The position numbers and the translations under genes were made by a program. DNA of 24,119 bases from an uncultured Alphaproteobacteria bacterium (GTDB taxonomy: Bacteria; Pseudomonadota; Alphaproteobacteria; CASFRQ01; SAAU01): assembly GCA_949296785.1 (NCBI GenBank), contig CASFRQ010000219.1, positions 1 through 24,119 of the forward strand, given 5' to 3'. The notes below the pieces were generated by a model. It saw nothing but the letters and a program-made list of their open reading frames with translations. It was not told the origin of the DNA and did no database searches. The first letter of the stretch is position 1. Every line of letters starts with the position of its first letter. This document shows positions 8,579 to 16,392 of this stretch, one piece after another.

Positions 8579-9508
8579 TTATCTTGCCGCCTTTGAAAAA
8601 ATAAAGCGCCGCAAACTGCCTCCCGCCTGAGATAAAAGCTTTTCAGCCTGCCGTTTTGAACACTTTTCAAGTATCATGACACAAGCCGTTTTGACATTAT
8701 ATTTTGCCGGAGAAGAACCTGTCTTCAAAAGTACCGTTCTGGCAGTATCTTCATTCACGTCGGTTATTTCGGAAACAAAACGAATGGCCCTTTCCATTAA
8801 CTTTTTATTCATCACATGTACATCAATCATGTAATTTTGATAGACTTTTCCGATCTTTATCATGGCGCCGGATGACAACATATTACAAACCATTTTCTGC
8901 GCCGTTCCGGCTTTGAGACGGGAAGAACCAGTAATTACCTCCGCTCCGACTTCCGGACAAATGAAGATATCCGCCAAATCTTTGCTCTTTGCCTGCCCTT
9001 GACAAGCAACAGCAATCGTCGTGCACCCTTTTTCCCGAGCCAGACGCAAAACTTCCAAAACATATGCCGCCCCGCCGTTTGCCGACAATCCGACAACCAC
9101 ATCTTCCGGCATAGGGCAAAACCGCTCCCAATCTCTTTTTGCCAAAGAACGATCGTCTTCCGCCCCTTCCACACTTTTACGCAAAGCCCTCTCCCCTCCG
9201 GCAATAAATCCTTGTACCATTTTTGGAGAAACACCGAAAGTCGGAACACATTCCGAAGCGTCCAGCACACCCAGCCGTCCGCTCGTCCCCGCTCCGAAAT
9301 ACGCCAATCGTCCGCCTTTCAAAAAAGCATCGGCAATTAAATCCACCGCTTTGGCAATTTGAGGCAACTCTTTTTCCACCGCCAACGCGGGCATTTTATC
9401 CTCTTCGTTAAAAATCCGAACAATGGATAAAGAATCCATCAAGTCAATATCCCTGCTTTTCGGATTAGATTGCTCCGTTAAAACGGGAAGTCTATTCTTT
9501 CCAGACAC
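8579..9508 (-). CDS. murQ: N-acetylmuramic acid 6-phosphate etherase
   Basis: MurQ cleaves the lactyl ether of MurNAc-6-phosphate to GlcNAc-6-phosphate and D-lactate in cell-wall recycling. The 309-residue protein has the SIS-fold signature GGRLAYFGAGTSGRLG at 65-80, the conserved acidic residue E86 in DASECVPTFG, AEVITGSSRLKAGTAQK, and a C-terminal helical region. The usual ASGRTPYV segment is replaced by ANGGAAYV, a visible departure. The start is GTG at 9508 with AGGAGG only about 4 nt upstream; an ATG 4 nt earlier is out of frame. It lies 8 nt after the septum-protein gene and is third in the minus-strand operon that begins with a diguanylate cyclase. It acts in the cytoplasm. Confidence 0.93.
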   Translation of the reverse strand: MSGKNRLPVLTEQSNPKSRDIDLMDSLSIVRIFNEEDKMPALAVEKELPQIAKAVDLIADAFLKGGRLAYFGAGTSGRLGVLDASECVPTFGVSPKMVQGFIAGGERALRKSVEGAEDDRSLAKRDWERFCPMPEDVVVGLSANGGAAYVLEVLRLAREKGCTTIAVACQGQAKSKDLADIFICPEVGAEVITGSSRLKAGTAQKMVCNMLSSGAMIKIGKVYQNYMIDVHVMNKKLMERAIRFVSEITDVNEDTARTVLLKTGSSPAKYNVKTACVMILEKCSKRQAEKLLSQAGGSLRRFIFSKAAR

Positions 9509-9516
9509 GCATCCTC

Positions 9517-9861
9517 CTAATTTCCCTGTTTCGGATTTTCATTTTCAAAAAGGATATACTCGTTTTCCTGTCCGGCACCCAAAGAACGCTTGACCTGCTC
9601 CTCCAAAAAATCCACATCCAAATGTTCCACATTCAAACGGTCAATTTTTGACTCTAACTCGTTTTTTTGCCGTTCGGTCAGCTCCTGCACTTTTCTTTCC
9701 AGCCGTATTTGCCTTTTCAGCTCAAAATAACGCCTTAAACCGCGGGACCCTTCCAAGGCATGATAAATGAAATACACGGCGATTGTCAGAGCGATGAGCG
9801 GAAAAACAAACAGCCGGAATTTTCTCTTAAAACGGAAAAAAAAGTTGGAAAAATCAAAAAT
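9517..9861 (-). CDS. FtsB/DivIC-like septum formation initiator
   Basis: The protein has a short basic N-terminus, one membrane helix (FRLFVFPLIALTIAVYFIY) and a coiled coil (about residues 50-90 of the longer form) with heptad-like ELTERQKNELESKI. This is the FtsB/DivIC layout; such proteins bridge FtsL and FtsQ at the divisome, with the coil in the periplasm. The start is uncertain. The first standard codon, GTG at 9777, lies inside the membrane helix and would remove it. The frame is open upstream to 9903 with no ATG, GTG or TTG. An ATT at 9861 has AAGGA 8 nt upstream and overlaps the end of the cyclase gene by 8 nt, so coupled translation from ATT is the best fit; CTG at 9888 is the alternative. 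It is the middle gene of the operon. Confidence 0.7.
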   Translation of the reverse strand: MFDFSNFFFRFKRKFRLFVFPLIALTIAVYFIYHALEGSRGLRRYFELKRQIRLERKVQELTERQKNELESKIDRLNVEHLDVDFLEEQVKRSLGAGQENEYILFENENPKQGN

Positions 9862-11596
9862 CTTCTTCGTCCTTTTTGTCTTTTCCAGACAGATAAGTAG
9901 ATTTCAATGTCTGGGAGAGGTTCATAATTTTCGGTTTGTTCATCTGATCCAGCAAAGTATTGATTTCGGATAAAGTCTCCTCCACCACATTATCAATTGC
10001 GGTATTAATAACCTTATTACTGCTTTTTTCTTTATTGATAAAAGCTTCCGCTTCCTGCGAACCGGCGACAACCAGTTTATTTTTCCCGGTCTTTTTCGCC
10101 ACATATAAGGCGTCATCCGCGATTTTCAAAGTCTTTTCCAAATCATTTAAAGGCGATGAAAACGCCACGCCGGCGCTCATCTCCAAAGGAATATAATTAT
10201 TTTCCATCGCCGGCAGGGAAATCATCCGCAAAGCCTCCTGCATCCTTTCAAAGACAATACGGGATTTTTTCTCATCACAATCCAAAAGCAAAAGGACAAA
10301 CTCATCCCCACCCATCCGCGCCAGAATGTCCGACGACCGGATCAGTTTTTTCCATGCGAATCCGACGGATTGCAACACCGAATCGCCGACCGGATGGCCG
10401 TAAGTATCGTTAATCAGTTTAAAGTTATCCAAATCAAACGCAATCAAGCTGAACGGCGTGTTATAACGCCAAAAGCGCTGAAGTTCCCTTTCCGCCATTT
10501 CCATAAACTGCCGCCTGTTGAAACAACCGGTCAAAGAATCCGTTGTCGCCTGTTCGTATAACAAAGCCTCCCTTTCCTTTTGTTCCGTAATATCCTGAAA
10601 CGCGATAAAGAGACAGAATTCATTTTCAAAGTCAATAATACGGGCTGACACCTGCAGGTACATATTCTTGCTGGACGAATATTTAATCGTTACCTGCATT
10701 CTGTCCAAAGTCGGATTTTTTTCCAGCTTTGAGATAATCTCTTTAATCACTTTTTCATTTTGGAAAAAATCTTCCAGTTTTAAATCCTTTTTGTAGCGAA
10801 TCTGAAACAATTCCTCCGCCTTTGAATTTAAAAGAAGAATCCGGTTATCTTTCAGCCTTGAAAACACGACGGGAAACGGCGAGGACTGTATAATCAAACG
10901 CAGACGGGACTTACTGGAAAACGCCTCGTATTCCAACAAATCAAACTGCTTTTGAATCAAAAGATTGGAGGTGTAAAAAATACAAAAGGCCATAAAGGAG
11001 AAAACGCAAACCTCCATTCCCCAACCAGTGAAACGATTAACCGCCGGAACCGCTTTTTGGAAATGCCAAGCGGCGAAAACCACAAAAGCCAAGCCCATCC
11101 AACGCAGTTCATAAGCAGCTTTATTCCTCTTGGCCGCAAAGTAAAACATCCCCAAAACCAAACAAGACACTCCCAACACCACGAACGGAAGAATAGCGTT
11201 AAAAGCGACATTGTGGGAAATAAAAGAGACATAAATCACGCCTAAAATACAAAAAACAGTCAGATAAGGCGCCACCTTTTTATTAACGAAAGGTATTCTG
11301 GCAATCTGCAAGCCAGCCAAAACAAAAAAGACGCCGGCCGCCGTTTGAAGCGCCAAAGAAATCAAAGAAAGGAAAAAGTCCGATACCCGCCCGTTAATTA
11401 AGAACGGCCACAGGATACTGATAAAATCCTTAACGGCCAAAATCAAAAAAGCGTAAGAAACGGAAAGCGTCCCTTCGGAAGCCTCCGGCAAACGCCTTAA
11501 ATATTTTAAAGCATAAATCAGAATCAGAGAACAAAACAATTCCGGCCCGAATTCAGTCAGGCGGGAAATCAGCATCTCAAGAGCAGTCTGTGTCAT
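9854..11596 (-). CDS. Membrane-bound PAS-GGDEF diguanylate cyclase
   Basis: The 580-residue protein should make cyclic di-GMP from GTP at the inner membrane. It has about seven hydrophobic helices up to residue 220, a PAS-like sensor segment (about 235-345, ending DITEQKEREAL), and a GGDEF domain. The GGDEF motif is intact at 429-433 (ARMGGDEFVLLL). The inhibitory-site RxxD is present as R420-S-S-D423, five residues upstream, so product feedback is expected. DSLTGCFNRR and FDLDNFKLINDTYGH are also canonical. About 75 residues follow the domain, charged and probably helical, unlike most cyclases. The start at 11596 is preceded by TAAGG. The 3' end overlaps the putative start of the septum-protein gene. 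Placement in a wall/division operon suggests, but does not prove, a link to the cell cycle. Confidence 0.92.
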   Translation of the reverse strand: MTQTALEMLISRLTEFGPELFCSLILIYALKYLRRLPEASEGTLSVSYAFLILAVKDFISILWPFLINGRVSDFFLSLISLALQTAAGVFFVLAGLQIARIPFVNKKVAPYLTVFCILGVIYVSFISHNVAFNAILPFVVLGVSCLVLGMFYFAAKRNKAAYELRWMGLAFVVFAAWHFQKAVPAVNRFTGWGMEVCVFSFMAFCIFYTSNLLIQKQFDLLEYEAFSSKSRLRLIIQSSPFPVVFSRLKDNRILLLNSKAEELFQIRYKKDLKLEDFFQNEKVIKEIISKLEKNPTLDRMQVTIKYSSSKNMYLQVSARIIDFENEFCLFIAFQDITEQKEREALLYEQATTDSLTGCFNRRQFMEMAERELQRFWRYNTPFSLIAFDLDNFKLINDTYGHPVGDSVLQSVGFAWKKLIRSSDILARMGGDEFVLLLLDCDEKKSRIVFERMQEALRMISLPAMENNYIPLEMSAGVAFSSPLNDLEKTLKIADDALYVAKKTGKNKLVVAGSQEAEAFINKEKSSNKVINTAIDNVVEETLSEINTLLDQMNKPKIMNLSQTLKSTYLSGKDKKDEEDF

Positions 11597-11756
11597 GTTT
11601 TACCTTAAATTTAAATTGTCCGGCCGATAAGAGCGGCGTTATTACTTTACTTCTTACATTTACCCTATTTTTTCTCAAAAAGAAAGGAATTTCCCGTCTT
11701 AACCTCAAATTCATCCCAAAGACGGCGGCAAAAGGCGAAATTTTTTTTCCAAATGC

Positions 11757-11785
11757 CTTGAAAATGAAAAATCCCCCTCTTATAT
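11757..11785 (+). promoter_or_regulatory. RpoH (heat-shock sigma) promoter of dnaK
   Basis: CTTG (11757-11760), an 18-nt spacer and CTTATAT (11779-11785) match the alphaproteobacterial RpoH consensus CTTG-N17/18-CYTATNT. The start codon follows 53 nt later. I see no CIRCE inverted repeat. Confidence 0.75.
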
Positions 11786-11838
11786 AACAAACAAATAAGA
11801 AAAAATCTTATGAAAACTTTATGAAAAGGAGAAATGAA

Positions 11839-13761
11839 ATGAGTAAAGTATTAGGTATTGACCTGGGAACGACAAACTCCTGCATGGCCATTATGGACGG
11901 CAAGGATGTCAAAATCCTGGAAAATGCGGAGGGTGCCAGGACAACCCCTTCCATGGTCGCTTTCACGGCGAACGGCGAACGCCTTGTCGGCCAGGCCGCC
12001 AAACGGCAGGCCGTCACAAATCCGGAAGGAACCCTTTTTGCCATCAAACGCCTTATCGGTCGGCGTTTTAACGATAAAGTCGTTGAAAAAGACAAAAGCA
12101 TTGTCCCGTATCATATCATTGAAGGAGACAACGGCGACGCTTGGGTGGAAGTTAGAGGGCAGAAATACGCCCCGAGTCAGATTTCCGCTTTCGTTTTGCA
12201 GAAATTAAAAGAAGACGCGGAAGCCTACCTCGGCGAACCCGTAACGCAGGCCGTCATTACGGTGCCGGCCTATTTTGACGATTCGCAGCGGCAGGCAACG
12301 AAAGACGCCGGTAAAATCGCAGGATTGGAAGTTCTGCGCATCATCAACGAGCCGACGGCGGCCGCCCTTTCCTACGGAATGGACAAGAAAAAATCCGGCA
12401 CCATCGTTGTCTACGACTTGGGCGGCGGTACTTTTGACGTGTCCGTTCTGGAAATCGGCGATGGCGTGTTTGAAGTTAAATCCACCAACGGAGATACTTT
12501 CCTGGGCGGTGAAGACTTTGATATTCGCGTGATTGACTATCTGGCCGACGAATTTAAGAAAGAAAACGGCATTGACCTGCGCAATGACAAGTTGGCGCTG
12601 CAAAGGTTGAAAGAAGCGGCGGAAAAAGCGAAAATTGAATTGTCCAGCGCAACGCAAACGGAAATCAATCTGCCGTTCATCACGGCGGACCAGTCGGGGC
12701 CGAAACATCTGACCATGACTTTGACAAGGGCGAAATTGGAATCTCTGGTCGGCGATTTGCTGGACAAGACCATTCCGCCTATCAAAAATGCTTTGAAAGA
12801 CGCCGGCATTGACGCCAAAGATGTTGATGAGGTCATCCTGGTCGGCGGCATGACCCGTATGCCGAAAGTTCAGGAATTGGTTAAGAACTTCTTCGGAAAA
12901 GAACCGAATAAAGGCGTGAACCCGGACGAAGTCGTCGCTTCCGGCGCGGCCATCCAGGGCGGCGTTTTGAAAGGCGATGTCAAAGATGTCCTTCTTTTGG
13001 ATGTAACGCCTCTGTCTTTGGGAATTGAAACTTTGGGCGGCGTGTTTACGCGTTTGATTGACCGCAACACGACCATTCCGACTCGCAAGAGCCAAATCTT
13101 CTCCACGGCGGAGGACGGGCAGACGGCCGTTACCATCCGCGTTTTCCAAGGCGAACGCGAAATGACGGCGGACAATAAGCTTTTGGGGCAGTTTGACCTG
13201 GTCGGCATTCCTCCTGCACCGCGCGGCATGCCGCAGATTGAAGTAACCTTTGATATTGACGCCAACGGTATTGTGAATGTCTCCGCCAAAGACAAGGCGA
13301 CAAATAAAGAGCAAACCATCCGCATCCAGGCGTCCGGCGGGTTGAACGAGGCTGACATTGACAAAATGGTCAAGGAAGCCGAACAGCACAGCGCAGAGGA
13401 TAAAAAGCGTCGTGAATTGATTGACGCGAAAAACAAAGCGGACAGCCTTGTTTACTCTACGGAGAAAAACCTCAAAGATTTGGGCGACAAAGTACCGGCT
13501 GCTGAAAAAGAAAATATTGAAAAAGCCATTGCTGACTTGAAAGAAGCCATGAACGGTGAAGATGCCGAAAAAATCAACCAGAAGTCCGAAGCTTTAATGC
13601 AGGTTTCCATGAAACTGGGCGAAGCCTTGTATAAAGACCAGGGGACGGCGGGGACGACCGCTTCTGACGCCGGAACTTCCGCCGGAGCGGGTGAAGGCGC
13701 TGCTGCGGGCGACAACAAAGAGGATGTCGTTGACGCCGACTTTGAAGAAGTCAAGAAGTAA
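11839..13761 (+). CDS. dnaK: Chaperone DnaK (Hsp70)
   Basis: This is the ATP-driven Hsp70 chaperone of the cytoplasm, working with DnaJ and GrpE. The 640-residue protein has GIDLGTTNSC at the N-terminus, the phosphate-binding DLGGGTFDVSVL, the conserved interdomain linker region (LLLDVTPLSLGIET), the substrate-binding domain and an Ala/Gly-rich tail ending EEVKK. The start is set at 11839: the in-frame ATG at 11821 lies before the AAAAGGAG ribosome binding site and the family begins MSKVLGIDLG. The gene is more GC-rich than the spacers, as usual for a highly expressed gene. It is followed by dnaJ after 20 nt and preceded by an RpoH-type promoter. Confidence 0.98.
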   Translation: MSKVLGIDLGTTNSCMAIMDGKDVKILENAEGARTTPSMVAFTANGERLVGQAAKRQAVTNPEGTLFAIKRLIGRRFNDKVVEKDKSIVPYHIIEGDNGDAWVEVRGQKYAPSQISAFVLQKLKEDAEAYLGEPVTQAVITVPAYFDDSQRQATKDAGKIAGLEVLRIINEPTAAALSYGMDKKKSGTIVVYDLGGGTFDVSVLEIGDGVFEVKSTNGDTFLGGEDFDIRVIDYLADEFKKENGIDLRNDKLALQRLKEAAEKAKIELSSATQTEINLPFITADQSGPKHLTMTLTRAKLESLVGDLLDKTIPPIKNALKDAGIDAKDVDEVILVGGMTRMPKVQELVKNFFGKEPNKGVNPDEVVASGAAIQGGVLKGDVKDVLLLDVTPLSLGIETLGGVFTRLIDRNTTIPTRKSQIFSTAEDGQTAVTIRVFQGEREMTADNKLLGQFDLVGIPPAPRGMPQIEVTFDIDANGIVNVSAKDKATNKEQTIRIQASGGLNEADIDKMVKEAEQHSAEDKKRRELIDAKNKADSLVYSTEKNLKDLGDKVPAAEKENIEKAIADLKEAMNGEDAEKINQKSEALMQVSMKLGEALYKDQGTAGTTASDAGTSAGAGEGAAAGDNKEDVVDADFEEVKK

Positions 13762-13781
13762 TAAGAAGCAAAGACCCCTTC

Positions 13782-14966
13782 ATGTCTGATAAAGTTGATT
13801 ACTACGAACTGCTGAATGTATCCAGGACGGCCTCGCTTGACGAAATCAAGCGGGCCTACCGGGTACAGGCGAAAAAATACCATCCTGACTTAAATCCGGG
13901 GAACAAGGAAGCCGAACAGAAATTTAAAGAAATCTGTGAAGCTTATGAAGTTCTCAAAGATGATCAAAAACGGGCGGCTTACGACCGCTACGGTCATGCT
14001 GCTTTTGAACAGGGAGGAGCCGGCGGCTTCGGTGGGTTCAACGGATTTGGAGGGGGATTTAACGGCTTTAATTTTTCTTCCGACGGTTTTTCCGATTTGT
14101 TTGAGGATATTTTCTCCGGCTTTATGGGTGGCGCGGGAAGGAGCAGAGCTTCCTCCCGGCGTAAACGCAAAGGGGAGGATGTCCGCTATGATATGGAAAT
14201 TTCCTTAAAAGAAGCTTTCTTCGGCGTTAAAAAGGAAGTAGAGCTTACCACCCAAACGATTTGCGAAGAATGTAAAGGACAAGGCGGCACAAATGTTCAA
14301 AGCTGTCCTTCCTGTCACGGAACGGGAAAAATCCGTTATCAGAGAGGGTTCTTTATGATGGAGGAAGTCTGTCCCTCCTGTAAAGGAACAGGCAAGCAAA
14401 TCAAAGACCCCTGCCCTTCCTGTCACGGAAGCGGAACGGCCGATCACACAAGAACAGTGGAAATCAACATTCCGGCCGGCGTGGATACCGGCATCCGGAT
14501 GCGGTTGGCCGGCGAAGGAAACTTATCTCCCGGCAGTTCGGAGGCGGGCGACTTGTATGTCTTTATTACAGTCAAAGAAGACAAAGACTTCAAGCGCGAA
14601 GGTATCAATCTGTTTTATACCTTAAAGGTACCGATGCCGATTGCCGTCTTGGGCGGGCACATGAAAATCGTTCTTTTAAATGGCGAAGAAAAAGATATCG
14701 TCATTGACGAAGGAACGCAGACCGGCGAGCAAATTTGCCTGAAAGGGAAAGGAATGCCCGTTTTGCAGGGGATAGGGGCCGGAGATTTGTTTGTGACTTT
14801 AAAGGTGGAAACACCGACTCATCTGACGGAAAAACAGCGCAAACTTATGGAAGCTTTCGCCGCCGACACACTTCAGACACCGCATCAAAAATTGACGATA
14901 GCGGAGGAATTGGCTTCATTTGCCAAAAGGATATGGAAAAAACTCTTTCAAAAAAAAAGTTCTTAA
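13782..14966 (+). CDS. dnaJ: Chaperone DnaJ (Hsp40)
   Basis: DnaJ delivers unfolded clients to DnaK and stimulates its ATPase. The 394-residue protein has the J domain with HPD at 34-36, a Gly/Phe-rich linker (about 75-110), four zinc-binding CxxCxGxG repeats (CEECKGQG, CPSCHGTG, CPSCKGTG, CPSCHGSG; about 160-220) and the C-terminal client-binding domain. It starts 20 nt after dnaK, with only a weak ribosome binding site, so it is probably read from the same transcript. All class I DnaJ parts are present and the length is normal. Confidence 0.98.
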   Translation: MSDKVDYYELLNVSRTASLDEIKRAYRVQAKKYHPDLNPGNKEAEQKFKEICEAYEVLKDDQKRAAYDRYGHAAFEQGGAGGFGGFNGFGGGFNGFNFSSDGFSDLFEDIFSGFMGGAGRSRASSRRKRKGEDVRYDMEISLKEAFFGVKKEVELTTQTICEECKGQGGTNVQSCPSCHGTGKIRYQRGFFMMEEVCPSCKGTGKQIKDPCPSCHGSGTADHTRTVEINIPAGVDTGIRMRLAGEGNLSPGSSEAGDLYVFITVKEDKDFKREGINLFYTLKVPMPIAVLGGHMKIVLLNGEEKDIVIDEGTQTGEQICLKGKGMPVLQGIGAGDLFVTLKVETPTHLTEKQRKLMEAFAADTLQTPHQKLTIAEELASFAKRIWKKLFQKKSS

Positions 14967-15448
14967 TTTACCCTTATCCTTTTTTTCGGTTTCAAAAATC
15001 ATTTTTTGCCGATTTTTTTTGAAGTCGGATATGTGTCGTTTATAAAAAGACAAAGTAAAGCCTGAGTTTTATAATTAAACAGTGCCAAACTTGACCCTGG
15101 AGTAGAATGTAAATAAAACTTTCCGAAAAAAACGCCTGTTTATTTTGGCGAAAGGCAGTTGGTAACTTTTTATTTATCGTCCGTTGTTCCCTCCGAACAA
15201 GGATTTCCGCTTTTTCCCTGTTTTTAACAGACAGAAAACTAAAAACAGCCTGAACTTTAAGCAATCCGGTACCGAAAAACAAAAAACAAGGGAAAAGGTC
15301 TGTCTGATTTAAATAAAATAAGAAATACTGTTTGACAAATCCTCTTTCGTTAGATAATTTTAAGGCGCAGGTTTGAAAAGAAGCTTTCGTGTCTTCCTGT
15401 GAACCGGTTTTACATATCAGCGGTTTTCTTTTTATTGTCCTAAGATAC
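14967..15448. other. Gene-free spacer downstream of dnaJ
   Basis: I find no convincing gene. The only long open frame here (minus strand, 15040-15531) starts inside the tRNA-like repeat and has no ribosome binding site. A short stretch acttgaccctggag (15089-15102) resembles the start of the 41-nt insert in the array, with one extra base. It may be a remnant of a further copy or chance. Confidence 0.4.
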
Positions 15449-15599
15449 GGAGAGAGAAAACAGGGCCTGTGAAACGGCGACGGACTTGACCTGGAGCGCA
15501 GCGCAAGAGGATGGAGCGACAGCGACATCAAATCTGTTAAACAAGCGAAAGCTTGTTAGTCAACAGGTGTTCTGAAAAGTTGTTAAATAGTTTATATAT
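15449..15599 (+). pseudogene. tRNA-Ser-like unit 1 (most diverged copy) with anticodon-loop insert
   Basis: This is the first of three tandem units. The D-arm half (15449-15480) is strongly altered. From 15484 it is nearly identical to the other units: the putative anticodon TGA at 15487-15489, a 41-nt insert (15490-15530), the 3' anticodon strand aatctgtt, a hairpin aacaagc-gaaa-gcttgtt and a degenerate T-arm (gtgttctgaaa). No paired acceptor stem remains, so it should not work as a tRNA. Confidence 0.65.
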
Positions 15600-15747
15600 G
15601 GAGAGGTGGCTTCAGTGGTCGAATGCGGCAGACTTGACCTGGAGCGCAGCGCAAGAGGATGGAGCAACAGCGACATCAAATCTGTTAAACAAGCGAAAGC
15701 TTGTTGGTCAACAGGTGTTCTGAAAGGTTGTTGAAGAGCTTAATATA
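15600..15747 (+). pseudogene. tRNA-Ser-like unit 2 with the same 41-nt insert
   Basis: The 5' half closely follows the intact tRNA downstream: ggagaggtggc, then agtggtcgaatgcg, then the cagact anticodon strand. The anticodon would be TGA (15635-15637), followed by the insert (15638-15678) and aatctgtt. The variable arm is enlarged to a hairpin with a GAAA loop. The T-arm is degenerate and the 3' acceptor strand is lost. Confidence 0.7.
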
Positions 15748-15896
15748 GGAAGAGATGGCTTCAGTGGCCAAATGCGGCAGACTTGACCTGGAGCGCAGCG
15801 CAAGAGGATGGAGCAACAGCGACATCAAATCTGTTGAACAAGCGAAAGCTTGTTGGTCAACAGGCATTCTAAAAAGTTGTTGAATATTTTATACAG
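15748..15896 (+). pseudogene. tRNA-Ser-like unit 3 with the same 41-nt insert
   Basis: The layout is as in unit 2, with a few substitutions in the D-arm half (agagatggc, gtggccaaatgcgg). Anticodon TGA lies at 15784-15786 and the insert at 15787-15827, identical to unit 2. Here the arms ctgttga and tcaacag pair perfectly around the inner hairpin. It ends exactly where the functional tRNA-Ser begins. Confidence 0.7.
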
Positions 15897-15987
15897 GGAG
15901 AGGTGGCAGAGTGGTCGAATGCGACAGACTCGAAATCTGTTGACCGGCTTGTTCGGTCCGGGGGTTCGAATCCCCCCCTCTCCGCCA
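15897..15987 (+). tRNA. tRNA-Ser(CGA)
   Basis: This is an intact class II tRNA. The acceptor ggagagg pairs with cctctcc, the discriminator is G and the CCA (15985-15987) is encoded. The D-arm carries gtggtcgaatgc. The anticodon loop ctCGAaa sits between acaga and tctgt. The variable arm is gaccg-gcttgtt-cggtc and the T-arm is gggggttcgaatccccc. It reads UCG codons. Confidence 0.97.
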
Positions 15988-16392
15988 GGAAACATTTCTT
16001 TTAAGATATATAAAAAAAGATTTTCTTTTATTTATCTAACCAAATGCCTCAATCATTCCTGAAAAATGATTGGATATGTAAATGTTGGCAGAAGGGCATC
16101 AAAAAACAAAAAGTAAAACTTAAAAAATTCGTAAAAAATTGAAAAATATCCCGATACTACCTCTTTCTACCCTTCCTTAACTCTTTAAAAAAAATGATAA
16201 CTAAAAAATAAACTGCCCGACACACTACGATAAAACAGGCTTTTTGATTTTTTAAGTTTTTTCTTTTCAAAACAATTACATAATAAAAAACAATCTTCTC
16301 TTCACGCAAATTTTTTTCTTATCAAACAACAAAATTCAATAAAGATTCGTTTAAAGAAAATGTCGCATGACAGAAAAAAGGAAGGAATTTAC
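15988..16392. other. AT-rich gene-free spacer
   Basis: I see no gene. There is an 8-bp inverted repeat (caatcatt, 7-nt loop, aatgattg) near 16051-16073 with no T-run after it, and an AT-rich imperfect hairpin just behind the tRNA that could end its transcript. Confidence 0.4.

Noticed and set aside
9021..9362. Plus-strand open frames antisense to murQ
   Set aside because: They are shadows of murQ in other frames.
12205..13389. 394-codon open frame antisense to dnaK
   Set aside because: It is a shadow of the GC-biased dnaK codons; dnaK is certain and this frame has no start signals.
14985..15025. Terminator after dnaJ
   Set aside because: The A/T-only arms pair imperfectly and a T-run is not placed after the stem; not strong enough to list.
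15040..15531. 163-codon minus-strand open frame
   Set aside because: It starts inside the tRNA-like repeat, has no ribosome binding site and its N-terminal part (LHPLALRSRS) is a translation of the 41-nt insert.
15487..15830. Group I or archaeal-type tRNA intron in the anticodon loop
   Set aside because: The insert is 41 nt, far too short for a group I intron, and the host units lack T-stem and acceptor pairing, so splicing would not give a tRNA.
15685..15867. 60-codon minus-strand open frame
   Set aside because: It is entirely a translation of the tRNA-like repeat units.
15449..15900. CRISPR array
   Set aside because: Only three long units occur; they are similar along nearly their whole length, without short repeats and unique spacers, and they align to the adjacent tRNA.
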